This document shows positions 11,086-20,467 of a stretch of DNA of 38,215 nucleotides, piece after piece. The position numbers and the translations under genes were made by a program. The notes beneath the pieces are model-generated. The model saw only the letters and a program-made list of their open reading frames with translations, searched no databases and was not told the DNA's origin. The DNA comes from Fimbriiglobus sp. (GTDB lineage Bacteria; Planctomycetota; Planctomycetia; Gemmatales; Gemmataceae). The stretch lies in NCBI GenBank assembly GCA_025352235.1, contig JANXTU010000241.1, positions 1 to 38,215 of the forward strand, written 5' to 3'. The stretch's first letter is position 1; the number at the start of each line of letters is the position of its first letter.

Positions 11086-11394
11086 GTGGCCGTTCGCATT
11101 CGCATGAAGCAGATGGGTCGAGCCCATCGCCACTACTACCGCATCGTGGCCATCGACCACCGGCAACCCCGCGATGGCAAGGTCATCGAGGAGCTGGGCA
11201 GCTACGACCCGCACCTAGCCGAAAAAGAAAACCGCGTGAAACTTGTCGCGGAGCGTATCAAGTACTGGCTCAGTGTCGGCGCCAAGCCTTCCGAGACGGT
11301 GCAAGTCTTCTTCACGAAGTTTATGAAGAAGTTCGAAGACCTCGAAGCGGCGGATGCCGCCGCGAAAGCGGCCCCCGTGACCGCGGCCGTTTGA
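11086..11394 (+). CDS. rpsP: 30S ribosomal protein S16
   Basis: (V)AVRIRMKQMGRAHRHYYRIVAIDHRQPRDGKVIEELGSYDP matches the S16 N-terminus; GTG start preferred at 11086 (ORF track begins at 11068). Confidence 0.94.
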   Translation: MAVRIRMKQMGRAHRHYYRIVAIDHRQPRDGKVIEELGSYDPHLAEKENRVKLVAERIKYWLSVGAKPSETVQVFFTKFMKKFEDLEAADAAAKAAPVTAAV

Positions 11395-11408
11395 ACCGGG
11401 ATCGCGCC

Positions 11409-12128
11409 GTGGATGCCGCATTGGAACCCCTTCCGGCCGAGACGCTTTCTCGCCGGACGATTCGTTTCGATGTACTCACGCTCTTTCCCGACCTCTTCCA
11501 AGGGTTTCTTTCGCAGAGCCTTTTGAAGATCGCCCGGCAAGCCGGGATCGTCGATGTTCAGTTGTGGAACATGCGCGATTGGTCGCTGGACAAACACAAA
11601 CGGGTCGATGACCGGCCGTACGGCGGTGGTCCTGGTATGGTTTTGATGGCCGAGCCGGTGGTCGATTGCGTCGAGGCGGTGCGGGCGAAAGATGAAGATC
11701 CGGGATTGCTGATCATGCTGACCCCGACCGGGCGGCGTTTGACGCAGCAAGTCGTACGAGAATTGGCAGAGCACCGGCGATTGCTGCTGCTCTGCGGGCG
11801 GTACGAGGGTTTCGACGACCGTATTCGGCAAGTGCTGACGCCGATGGAGGTCTCCGCGGGAGATTTTATCTGCAACGGCGGGGAAGTTCCCGCCATGCTG
11901 GTGATCGAGGCGGTGATACGGCTGATCCCCGGCGTCCTCGGCGATGCCGCGAGTGCCGTGGACGAAAGCCACAGTGAGCCGGGCCGATTGGAGTATCCAC
12001 AGTACACGAAACCCCGCGAGTATCGGGGTTTGTCTGTACCCGAGGTGTTGCTGAACGGGAACCACGCGGTGATTGAGAAGTGGCGGCGGCAACAATCGGA
12101 AGATCGAAGTCGGCAAGATTCGGAATGA
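11409..12128 (+). CDS. trmD: tRNA (guanine-N1)-methyltransferase
   Basis: FDVLTLFPDLFQGFLSQSLLKIARQAGIVDVQLWNMRDWSLDKHKRVDDRPYGGGPGMVLMAEPV...LLLLCGRYEGFDDRI; start uncertain (GTG 11409, or TTG 11391 overlapping the rpsP stop). Confidence 0.93.
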   Translation: MDAALEPLPAETLSRRTIRFDVLTLFPDLFQGFLSQSLLKIARQAGIVDVQLWNMRDWSLDKHKRVDDRPYGGGPGMVLMAEPVVDCVEAVRAKDEDPGLLIMLTPTGRRLTQQVVRELAEHRRLLLLCGRYEGFDDRIRQVLTPMEVSAGDFICNGGEVPAMLVIEAVIRLIPGVLGDAASAVDESHSEPGRLEYPQYTKPREYRGLSVPEVLLNGNHAVIEKWRRQQSEDRSRQDSE

Positions 12129-12162
12129 TTCGTTCGAGAATGCACGCGAAAGGGCGAATGCC

Positions 12163-12660
12163 ATGCAACGGAAACTGCTTCAAGTCGTCGAGACCGGCCT
12201 GCTGAAAGCGGATGTCCCCGCGTTCCAAGTCGGCGACACGATCATCGTCCACCAGAAGCTCCTCGACGGGGCCAAGGAACGCGTCCAGACCTTCGAAGGC
12301 GACGTGATCGCCCGCAACGGTTCGGGTATCCGCGAAATGATCACCGTCCGCCGGCTCGTCCAAGGCGAAGGCGTCGAACGGATCTTTTTGATCCACTCGC
12401 CACGCGTCGCCAAGATCGACGTCAAGAAGGCCGGTTTGGTCCGCCGAGCGAAGCTGTACTACATCCGCGATCGCGTCGGGAAAGCGATCAAGATCAAAGG
12501 CGACGTCAAACGCCAGTTGGCCCTCGACTCGGCCGCCGCGAGCGCCTCGAAAGTCGCCGCCGCCGCCAAAGCCGCCGCCGCCAAAGAGCAAACGGCGACG
12601 ACGGGCGAGAGCAAGCGGGCCGCCAAGCGCAAGGCCAAAACCGAGACCACGAAGAAGTAG
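12163..12660 (+). CDS. rplS: 50S ribosomal protein L19 with a low-complexity Ala/Lys C-terminal tail
   Basis: FQVGDTIIVHQKLLDGAKERVQTFEGDVIARNGSGIREMITVRRLVQGEGVERIFLIHSPRVAKIDV...RRAKLYYIRDRVGKAIKIK then SAAASASKVAAAAKAAAAKEQ...KRKAKTETTKK. Confidence 0.95.
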   Translation: MQRKLLQVVETGLLKADVPAFQVGDTIIVHQKLLDGAKERVQTFEGDVIARNGSGIREMITVRRLVQGEGVERIFLIHSPRVAKIDVKKAGLVRRAKLYYIRDRVGKAIKIKGDVKRQLALDSAAASASKVAAAAKAAAAKEQTATTGESKRAAKRKAKTETTKK

Positions 12661-13094
12661 TGGAAGTCCCCGGTCTGACCGCCGACGCCGAGTTTCGCCG
12701 CTGGCGATTTTGGCGTCGTTGGCTCGGCCAACGCTCCGAGCGCGTCGCCGCGAAGTTCTTGCGAACTCTCGGCTGGCGTATCCTCGGGGCGAACATCCAC
12801 GACGGTTTGGGCGAAGTCGACCTGATCGCCACCGACGGCGAAACGCTAGTGATCGTCGAAGTCCGTTCGACCTCGCAACCCGACCCGCAAATCGCAGCCG
12901 CCACGGTCGACCTCGCCAAACAGCGGCGGTTGACCCGGGCGGCTCTTCGCTTTCTCGGCCGTCACCGCCTCCACGGTGTCAATCTCCGGTTCGACGTTCT
13001 CGCCCTCGCGTGGCCCCAAGACTCGGCAACACCAACGATCCTGCACCTCCGCCAAGCCTTCGAGCCGAACGACCGCTTCCAGATGTTTTCCTAA
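12660..13094 (+). CDS. YraN/UPF0102 family endonuclease-like protein
   Basis: RSERVAAKFLRTLGWRILGANIHDGLGEVDLIATDGETLVIVEVRST...KQRRLTRAALRFL; GTG start overlaps the rplS stop by 1 bp; canonical neighbour of rplS. Confidence 0.88.
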   Translation: MEVPGLTADAEFRRWRFWRRWLGQRSERVAAKFLRTLGWRILGANIHDGLGEVDLIATDGETLVIVEVRSTSQPDPQIAAATVDLAKQRRLTRAALRFLGRHRLHGVNLRFDVLALAWPQDSATPTILHLRQAFEPNDRFQMFS

Positions 13095-13099
13095 CGGTG

Positions 13100-14269
13100 T
13101 CAGTCGTAAGCCGACTCCGCCGCGGCGACGCCCGCACCGGGCACCACTTTCGCCCCCGCTCCGCGCAACACCACTTCTAACGCCGCGAGCACCTGGAAAA
13201 CGCTGCTCGGTTTGCTGTTATAGCCCATGAGGCCGATGCGCCAGGCCTTGCCTTTGAAGTCGCCGAGCCCGCCACCGATTTCGATGCCGAAATCGGTGAG
13301 CATGCGTTTGCGGTTCGGGATGTCTTCGACCCCGGCGGGGATGTGCACCGCGTTCAACTGCGGCAGGCGGCACTCCGGAGCCGCGATGTAGTTCAACCCG
13401 ATCGCTTCGAGCCCAGCCTTGAGCGCGAGGTGGTTGCGCCGGTGCCGGGCCCAGCGCGCTTCCAACCCCTCTTCCAACACAATCCGTAGCCCTTCCCGGA
13501 GTGCGTAAATCATGCTGATCGGCGCGGTGTGGTGGTATGAGCGGTCCCCACCCCAGTAGCTCTCAATGGCGGTCATGTCGAGGTACCAGCTCTGCACTTT
13601 CGTCTTGCGGGCCTTGAGTGCTGCGACGGCGCGATCGCCGAACGACAGCGGCGAGAGCCCCGGCGGGCAGCCGAGGCCTTTCTGGGAGCAGCTGAAGGCC
13701 GCGTCGATCTTGAGCTCGTCGAGTTTCAACGGCGTGCACCCGAGCGAGGTCACGCAATCGACGATGAGGAGTGTGCCGAGTTCGCGGCAGAGGTCGCCCA
13801 AACCTTCGAGCGATTGCGCCACGCCGGTCGACGTTTCCGCGTGAACGATCCCAATGGCCTTTGGGCGTTCGCGTTTCAGCACTTCGAAAATCCGGTCGAG
13901 GTCGAATGCTTCGCCCCACTTCTGCTGGAGGGCGATCACCTTGGCCCCGGTGCGTTCGGCGATATCGATCATGCGGACGCCGAAGAAACCGGCGGCACAC
14001 ACGACGACCGAATCGCCCGGTTCGAGGAGGTTAACGAAGCAGGCTTCCATCCCGGCCATGCCGGTCGCGGAGATCGGGAACGTCAGCCGGTTCGCGGTGC
14101 CGAAGACTTCGCGCAGCATCGCCTGCGTTTCGGTCATGATCTCGAGGAACTGCGGGTCGAGGTGGCCCAACAGCGGCGTCGTCATGGCCGTGAGAACGCG
14201 CGGGTGGGCGTCGCTCGGGCCGGGGCCGAGGAGCAAGCGGGTGCTCGGGGTCAATTGCGAAGCGATCAT
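13100..14269 (-). CDS. Class V aminotransferase (alanine-glyoxylate/serine-pyruvate aminotransferase-like)
   Basis: LLLGPGPSDAHPRVLTAMTTPLLGHLDPQFLEIMTETQAMLREVFGT...DCVTSLGCTPLKLDELKIDAAFSCSQKGLGCPPGLSPLSF (PLP Lys in SQKGLGCPPG). Confidence 0.93.
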   Translation of the reverse strand: MIASQLTPSTRLLLGPGPSDAHPRVLTAMTTPLLGHLDPQFLEIMTETQAMLREVFGTANRLTFPISATGMAGMEACFVNLLEPGDSVVVCAAGFFGVRMIDIAERTGAKVIALQQKWGEAFDLDRIFEVLKRERPKAIGIVHAETSTGVAQSLEGLGDLCRELGTLLIVDCVTSLGCTPLKLDELKIDAAFSCSQKGLGCPPGLSPLSFGDRAVAALKARKTKVQSWYLDMTAIESYWGGDRSYHHTAPISMIYALREGLRIVLEEGLEARWARHRRNHLALKAGLEAIGLNYIAAPECRLPQLNAVHIPAGVEDIPNRKRMLTDFGIEIGGGLGDFKGKAWRIGLMGYNSKPSSVFQVLAALEVVLRGAGAKVVPGAGVAAAESAYD

Positions 14270-14272
14270 CGT

Positions 14273-16591
14273 TCACCTGCTCGGGAGGGATTTCAAAGCG
14301 GCCGCGAGGGCGGCGACGGCCGCGGCGATTTCCGATTCCTCGGGCGCGGCCAATGAGGAACCAGCGTAGCGAACGCGGTAGAGTTTGGAAGACACGAACG
14401 CCGGCACCGCCGCGGCGGACGCGGCCGGCGTCGAGCGCAGGTACTCGCCGGCGCGGTCGGCGAATTCCTTGGGCGTCTCCCCGGCGGCGGGGAATTGGCC
14501 GTGGGCCTGCAGCACCGCGAGGTAGTCGCGGTACCACGGCAGATCGGACTCCGGCTCGGCGAGTCGATCGCGGCAGCGCCGGGCGAATTTTCGCCGCAGC
14601 GCGACGAGGAGGGCGACGGCGCCGGCCGCGACAAGGAAGTCCAGCGACCATTCGACGATGCCGCCGCGGATGGCCTCGACCGCCTCCTCCCGCTTTTTCG
14701 GATTGTAGCCGATGATGAAATCGTTCAAAAACGAGACTCCCAATTGCCGGGCCTCATCGAACCAATTCCCGTTTTTTTGCACCGCGGGGGCCCCGCCCGG
14801 CGTCGGGTCGAGCGTGAGCCAATGCCAGACTCGCTCGGCTTTGCGATTTTCCGGGTTTTTGAACGGGAACCCGGCGGGGGCCGCGCGGGGCACCATGACC
14901 TCGACCCAAGCGTGGGCGTGCTCTTGCCGAATCAAAATCTTGCCGTCGTCGGCGGAGTCGTACCCTTTGAATCCGACGACGAACTGCGCCGCGATGCCGA
15001 GGCTGCGGAGGGCGAGAGCCAGTCCGGCGGCGAAGCGTTCGCAGTGGCCGGCCTTGCCGTTCCAGAGGAAGTCTTCGATGGGGTCGATCTTGCGGTCCAC
15101 GCGGCGGAGCTTCGTGGAATACTCGAACTCGCCGGAGTTCAGGAAATGATCCCGGAACGCGCGGGCGACGGCCTCGTGGTGGTCCGGATGGAGGGCGAAG
15201 GACGCGCGGCGATCGGCGGTATCGAGGGCCGCTTGAGGCAAGCTCCCGTCGGCCACGTATTTTTTCAACAGATTGACGGCCCATTCCCGGATGCGCGGAA
15301 TCTCCATTTTGGCGAGGACGGCGCGCTCGGGTTCGGCCAAACCCGGGGTTCCGGAGCCGCTGGGTTCCATCGCCGGCCCCAATCCGGGCTCGGAAGGCGC
15401 CCGCGTTCGTTGCGTGTAGTGTTGCCGAACGCGGGCCCCGAATTTCGCGGGCGGGATGAACGAACCGTCGTACAAGGGGGACCACGCCTGGCGGTTGTCA
15501 CCCGCGCCGGCGACCGGAGCTTCTCGGTCGTCCGCCCAAAAGATGGGCGTCGACAGCACCGGCCCCGCGACTTTCTCGCTGCCCAGAAATTCGAGGTCAT
15601 ACTGCGAGTCCCCGAGGCCGGGCGCGCGGTACGGACTCGCCGTGCGGAGCTGCGATCCATAGCCCGACACGTACGACTTTCGGGCCCAACTGCCACCCGC
15701 GTATTCCGAATACGCCAATCCGCGCCAGAGTTGACCGGGGTCGAAATCGTTCTTCGGGCTGCCGTCCCGGTTCTCAGCCCGGACTTCGAACGCGATTTCC
15801 GAATTGGTCGTTTCGAGATCGCCGACCTTGCCCATGTCGTGGACGCTCTCCGGGTTGTACCCCGTTTCGATCCGCGACTTCGCGAAGGCCCAACGCTCGC
15901 CGCTGGAACGCGGGCTGAGGAAGAAAATCGGCAGCGAGACCACACAAGCCGCACCGAGCCAGAGGAGCGATCGGTACCACGCGCCGCGTTCGCCGTCGGC
16001 ATTTCGGGGCGCGTTCCCTTGTAAAATCTGCGGTCGCGAGATCGCTTTTCCTGGGAGCGGGGGGATGGCTCCGGTCGAGCGATTGGAAAGCAATAGCGAC
16101 AAACTCCAAGTCGCGGCGAGGGCGTACAGCGCGACGAGCACAAGGAAAAACGGATCGTCGGACATCGACGACGCGAGGACCACGGTCGCCAAACCGATCC
16201 CCTGCATCGTCCACCAATCGCCGACGTGCTTCGGGCGGAACAGCTTCGCCGGGATCAGGATCATCACCACCGGGCCCAAGTACGGCAGCAGATTCGCGGG
16301 CCACGCTAGGTGCGCGAGCGCCGAACTCGTGGGCCGGGTGAATTTCACAGCCAGCCAGCCGACGGCGACGATGCCGATGCCCAGCCCCAACAGATTCGCT
16401 TTGCCGAGACCGAGAGCCACGCGACCTTCCAAAAAAAACGACGCGATCAGCGAGAGGATCACGACCGCCATGAAAGCGATCGACTCGGGGACGAGGTCGT
16501 ACTCGGAATAGCCGAGCGCGACGCAGGCCAACAACAGCGTGGAGTAAGTGGCGATGCGGAACGGCAAGCTCAGCGGCGGGGGAGGGGTCAC
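14273..16591 (-). CDS. Membrane-anchored transglutaminase-like (TgpA-type) protein
   Basis: Multiple N-terminal TM segments (SLPFRIATYSTLLLACVALGYSEYDLVPESIAFMAVVILSLIASFFLEG...), transglutaminase core FLWNGKAGHCERFAAGLALALRSLGIAAQFVVGFKGYD...HAHAWVEVMVP and C-terminal TM. GTG start overlaps the DUF58 gene stop. ORF-track start (16945) over-extended. Confidence 0.87.
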   Translation of the reverse strand: MTPPPPLSLPFRIATYSTLLLACVALGYSEYDLVPESIAFMAVVILSLIASFFLEGRVALGLGKANLLGLGIGIVAVGWLAVKFTRPTSSALAHLAWPANLLPYLGPVVMILIPAKLFRPKHVGDWWTMQGIGLATVVLASSMSDDPFFLVLVALYALAATWSLSLLLSNRSTGAIPPLPGKAISRPQILQGNAPRNADGERGAWYRSLLWLGAACVVSLPIFFLSPRSSGERWAFAKSRIETGYNPESVHDMGKVGDLETTNSEIAFEVRAENRDGSPKNDFDPGQLWRGLAYSEYAGGSWARKSYVSGYGSQLRTASPYRAPGLGDSQYDLEFLGSEKVAGPVLSTPIFWADDREAPVAGAGDNRQAWSPLYDGSFIPPAKFGARVRQHYTQRTRAPSEPGLGPAMEPSGSGTPGLAEPERAVLAKMEIPRIREWAVNLLKKYVADGSLPQAALDTADRRASFALHPDHHEAVARAFRDHFLNSGEFEYSTKLRRVDRKIDPIEDFLWNGKAGHCERFAAGLALALRSLGIAAQFVVGFKGYDSADDGKILIRQEHAHAWVEVMVPRAAPAGFPFKNPENRKAERVWHWLTLDPTPGGAPAVQKNGNWFDEARQLGVSFLNDFIIGYNPKKREEAVEAIRGGIVEWSLDFLVAAGAVALLVALRRKFARRCRDRLAEPESDLPWYRDYLAVLQAHGQFPAAGETPKEFADRAGEYLRSTPAASAAAVPAFVSSKLYRVRYAGSSLAAPEESEIAAAVAALAAALKSLPSR

Positions 16592-17760
16592 GGCGCGTCT
16601 CGCTTCCCGGTGGAGGGTATCGGGGCCACGGCGCTCGGCGGGGCGAACCAGTGGATCGGCGTACTCGGATCGACGGCGGCGAACGAGAGCCCGGCCGCGC
16701 GGATCGCCCCTGCGACGGGGCCGCGCGGACGGGTACTGATGACGAGCCGCGCGGCTTTGTGGCGCAGCGCCGGGACGCGGTAGAGCGCGGTCGCGTCTAT
16801 GTCTGCAGTCCCGGCGATTTCGGCGAGTTTGAAAAAACCCTCGCGGACAAACAGCGGTGTCCCCGGGCCCGAATGCACCGAAATCGTCCGTTCGCAGACG
16901 ACGAGCGCAATGGTACCGGGGCTTTCTTCGTGGACCCACGCCCATGCCGCACTAAGCGCGAACGACAACGCCCATTCCAGTTTCCGCTGCGAGGCGGCTT
17001 CCGCCGGGCCACTCGGCACCCAAGGTTCGACGAAAATGGTGAGGTCGATCGGGGCGGTTTGGTCGTATTCGCGCACCATCCATTTCCCCCGGCGGGCCGA
17101 AGTCTTCCAGTGGATGTCGCGGACGCCGTCCCCCGTCCGGTGCGGGCGGAGGCCGCGGACATCGCCGTCGCTCGGCGTCCAGCGGGCCGGGGGGCGGCGC
17201 GAGCGATCGTCCCCGTGGCCGGTGCGGATCAGGAATCGTTTCAGCAACCGCGCGTTTACCGTCCCGAGCGGCGGCAAGACGAGTTGTTCGCCGGCGGTGG
17301 TCAGAGTGCGCTGGAACGCCAAGATGCCGAGCGGGTAACCCGAACGGGCGACCAAAGGCGGCAACGGATGCCGACCCCGCGTGAGGAATGTGGCCTTCGT
17401 CGAGGCCGGAATGGTGGAGGCGCCGTCGAAATGCGGGGCGTACCAAACTGCGCCGTTGGGCCCGGCCATTTCCGCCAAACTCAGCGACTTCACACGGTCA
17501 TCCGGATTGGTAAACTCCGCATGGAGCGTGGTTTCTTCCCCTGAGAAGGCGGGGGCGTGCGGGATGCGACGGGCCGTGATGCCGTGCGTCATCCGGTGGG
17601 CCAGAAAGGCGTTGATCGCGAGGAGCGCGGCCAGTGTGTAGGAAACTAGCAACAAAACGTTGATGGTTTTCATCCAGCCGACGACGCCGACGAGCACCGC
17701 TGCCAAAAGCCACCAAACGAGGGCGGGACCAGCCCGGTAGCCCGTGCGGGGGGTCGGCAT
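16588..17760 (-). CDS. DUF58 domain protein
   Basis: TM hairpin then DUF58 signature GVRDIHWKTSARRGKWMVREYDQTAPIDLTIFVEPW. Alternative GTG start at 17790. Confidence 0.9.
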   Translation of the reverse strand: MPTPRTGYRAGPALVWWLLAAVLVGVVGWMKTINVLLLVSYTLAALLAINAFLAHRMTHGITARRIPHAPAFSGEETTLHAEFTNPDDRVKSLSLAEMAGPNGAVWYAPHFDGASTIPASTKATFLTRGRHPLPPLVARSGYPLGILAFQRTLTTAGEQLVLPPLGTVNARLLKRFLIRTGHGDDRSRRPPARWTPSDGDVRGLRPHRTGDGVRDIHWKTSARRGKWMVREYDQTAPIDLTIFVEPWVPSGPAEAASQRKLEWALSFALSAAWAWVHEESPGTIALVVCERTISVHSGPGTPLFVREGFFKLAEIAGTADIDATALYRVPALRHKAARLVISTRPRGPVAGAIRAAGLSFAAVDPSTPIHWFAPPSAVAPIPSTGKRDAP

Positions 17761-17809
17761 TGTCCCGGCGGCGGGGGATGTCGGGGCCACGCGTCCGCCT
17801 CGGGGGATG

Positions 17810-18796
17810 TTAAACGGGCACTTTCGTTTTCGACACGATATCGGCCACGACGGACTCGGTGTCGTTGCGACCGCCTTGGTCCCACGCCTTCGTCATGATG
17901 CGGTGTGCCAGCACGGGCACCGCCAAAGCCTTGACGTCGTCGGGCGTCACGTACTGCCGGCCGGACAGCATGGCGAGGGCTTGCGAGGCACGGTAGTACG
18001 ACAGTGCCGCCCGCGTGCTCGCCCCGAGGGAGACTTCCGAATGGACGCGGGTCGCTTCGATCAAATCGAGGAGGTAGTCCGCGACGGGGGGTTCGACCTT
18101 CACGCTGCGGACCACCATCTGGAGCGCCACGATGTCGCTGGGCCGCAGGACCGGTTTGAGGTGGTCGACCGGTTCCCCGCGGCGGTGCTGCGTGAGGATC
18201 GCACGCTCGGAGGCGCGATCCGGGTAGCCGATTTTCACCCGCATCATGAAGCGGTCGAGCTGGCTTTCGGGCAGCGGGTAAGTCCCCTCGAACTCGTAGG
18301 GGTTCTGCGTGGCGAGCACGAGGAATGGCGGCCCGAGCGGCCGGGTGACGCCGTCGATGGTCACTTGGCGTTCGCTCATCGCTTCAAGGAGGGCCGACTG
18401 GGTGCGAGGCGTCGCCCGGTTGATTTCATCCGCGACGACGACCTGCGAGAAGATCGGACCGGGGACGAATTCGAACTTCGCCTCCCGCTGATTCAAAATG
18501 TTCGTGCCGAGCAAATCGCCCGGCAGCAAGTCCGGCGTGAATTGGATCCGCGAGAATTTGCACTCCAAACTCTTGGCGAGCGCCTTGGCGAGCAGCGTTT
18601 TGCCGACGCCGGGAACGTCTTCGAGCAGAAGGTGGCCGTCGGCGAGCAACGCGATGACGGCGAAGCGGATGACCTCCGCCTTGCCGAGGAAAACCCCGGC
18701 GACGTTGTCGCGGAGGCTATCGACCAAGTGAGCCAATTCGGCGGGGGGTTGGGCTTCGGGCGTGGGCAAGTAGCTCGTGGCGGGCGGGTGCGACAT
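17810..18796 (-). CDS. MoxR-family AAA+ ATPase
   Basis: LLADGHLLLEDVPGVGKTLLAKALAKSL...FSRIQFTPDLLPGDLLGTNILNQ...GPIFSQVVVADEINRATPRTQSALLEAMSERQVTIDG; upstream of DUF58 in the usual order. Confidence 0.95.
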   Translation of the reverse strand: MSHPPATSYLPTPEAQPPAELAHLVDSLRDNVAGVFLGKAEVIRFAVIALLADGHLLLEDVPGVGKTLLAKALAKSLECKFSRIQFTPDLLPGDLLGTNILNQREAKFEFVPGPIFSQVVVADEINRATPRTQSALLEAMSERQVTIDGVTRPLGPPFLVLATQNPYEFEGTYPLPESQLDRFMMRVKIGYPDRASERAILTQHRRGEPVDHLKPVLRPSDIVALQMVVRSVKVEPPVADYLLDLIEATRVHSEVSLGASTRAALSYYRASQALAMLSGRQYVTPDDVKALAVPVLAHRIMTKAWDQGGRNDTESVVADIVSKTKVPV

Positions 18797-18887
18797 CGGG
18801 GCGACTTTCCGCACGGGGCGAGGTTGCTGTTAATACGCTGTCACATCGCCCGCGGTTTGCCCGGATTGTCGAAATCGCCCCGACGGT

Positions 18888-20330
18888 TCACGCGTCCCCG
18901 AAGAGCGGCTTCCCGTCGCCGATGCCGCCGCGGAGATTGGGGTTCGTCGAGCGGTTCGCCATCCGCGCGGCCGCTTCCGTCGCGTCGGCCTGCCGCTCGG
19001 CTTCCCCAGCCGCTTCGGCTACAGCCGCTTCGCCGGCTTGGATCGTCTTCAGCGACAATCCGATCCGCTTTTTCTCCGCATCCACGACCATCACTTGCAC
19101 TTCGACTTGCTGACCTTCGGTGACAACGTCGCGCACCCGGCGGACTCGCTCGGTGCTGAGTTCCGAAATATGGATCAACCCTTCGATTCCGGGCGACAGT
19201 TCGACGAACGCGCCGAAGTCTTCGAGTCGGGTGACTTTGCCCATCACGCGCGAACCGGGCCGGCAGGTTTTGGCGAAATCGTCCCACGGGTTGGCCAAGA
19301 GTTGCCGGAGGCTCAGCGAGATCCGCCGCGTGGCGGTGTCGAGCCGCTTGACGACGACTTCGACGCGCTGGCCGAGCTGCACGACTTCGCTCGGGTCGCC
19401 GATGCGCTGCCAACTGAGTTCGGAGATCGGGATCAATCCGTCGGCGCCGTCGAGATCGACGAACGCCCCGAATGGTTTGATCATCCGCACGACGCCGATG
19501 CGGGTCTGGCCCTCTTCCAGGGTCGCCCAGAGTTGCTCGCGCTTCTCTTCACGCTCGCGTTCTTGGACGGCCCGCCGGCTGACGATGAGGTTCCGCTCTT
19601 CGCGGTCGAGTTCGACGACTTGCACCTTCAGCATCTGCCCGACGAACTGTTCCGGCGATTCCACGCGGTACAAATCGAGTTGGCTCAGCGGCAAGAAGCC
19701 CTTCACCCCCGAGGCTTCGATCGTCATGCCGGATTTGCTCTTGTTCATCCCCGTGACTTTGACGAGGACGATCATGTTGAGCGAGATGTTCGACCAGTCG
19801 CTCACACTTTGGACCGAGCCTTGCCGCGTGAGCAGGACGAGGCCGTTGGCGGCGTCGTAGCGCTCGATGGAGAACTCGACGACCTCGCCGACGGCCGGCT
19901 TCGTGTCGAATTGATCGAGCGAGATCAAGCCCTGCCCGCGACCGCCGGGGACGTCGACGAAGACGTCATTGCCGTGGATCGAGACGATCGTCCCTTTTTT
20001 CTTGCCACCGGGGACTTTGGCCGCCGGCTTTTGTGAGCCTTGCTCTTCGAGTCGGGACACGTCCAATCCGGCGAGCGCCGCTTCCATCTCGGCTTCGATG
20101 CTGGCGTCGAGCATCCGCTTGTTCGGCCGCGACTGCGAGAAATCTTTCCGGTCGAGCACCGGCGGTGCGGAGCCGTCGAACCGAGGCTTCTCCTCGCGCG
20201 GCGGACGGTGCCCTTCCCCGGCGCGCGGGAAGGTTTTGGCACCGGGGCGCGGACCGCCCGGTTGCGGCGGACCCGAGTTCGGGCGCGGGGCCGGATTCGG
20301 GGCGGGTGGGGTGTTCGGGGTATCGCTCAT
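18888..20330 (-). CDS. S1 RNA-binding domain protein (four S1 repeats, ribosomal protein S1-like)
   Basis: Four S1/OB repeats, e.g. GVVRMIKPFGAFVDLDGADGLIPISELSW and GKVTRLEDFGAFVELSPGIEGLIHISELS; Pro-rich N-terminus. Confidence 0.9.
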   Translation of the reverse strand: MSDTPNTPPAPNPAPRPNSGPPQPGGPRPGAKTFPRAGEGHRPPREEKPRFDGSAPPVLDRKDFSQSRPNKRMLDASIEAEMEAALAGLDVSRLEEQGSQKPAAKVPGGKKKGTIVSIHGNDVFVDVPGGRGQGLISLDQFDTKPAVGEVVEFSIERYDAANGLVLLTRQGSVQSVSDWSNISLNMIVLVKVTGMNKSKSGMTIEASGVKGFLPLSQLDLYRVESPEQFVGQMLKVQVVELDREERNLIVSRRAVQEREREEKREQLWATLEEGQTRIGVVRMIKPFGAFVDLDGADGLIPISELSWQRIGDPSEVVQLGQRVEVVVKRLDTATRRISLSLRQLLANPWDDFAKTCRPGSRVMGKVTRLEDFGAFVELSPGIEGLIHISELSTERVRRVRDVVTEGQQVEVQVMVVDAEKKRIGLSLKTIQAGEAAVAEAAGEAERQADATEAAARMANRSTNPNLRGGIGDGKPLFGDA

Positions 20331-20467
20331 GGAAAGATCCGGGAAAGTAAACCTGCATCGCAGCAGATAAAGTTATCATTCACCGCGCCGACGGCAACGG
20401 CGCGGCGAACCTCGGCTCGACCTCGAGCGTCCGGGTTCAGACGATTCCTTCGGACTGCGGTGCCACC

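Noticed and set aside
14495-16024. 509-aa + strand ORF, and similar + frames at 17744-19123 and 19038-20036
   Set aside because: Antisense frames to the transglutaminase, MoxR and S1 genes; no family motifs.
16588-18796. MoxR/DUF58 genes as the missing MoxR/vWA arms of the protease-centred cluster
   Set aside because: Opposite strand, separated by the S1 and rtcA genes, and forming the standard MoxR-DUF58-transglutaminase operon found widely on its own.
20383-20405. Hairpin CCGCGCCG...CGGCGCGG in the S1/rtcA divergent region
   Set aside because: Only 8-bp arms of pure GC in a high-GC genome; expected by chance fairly often.
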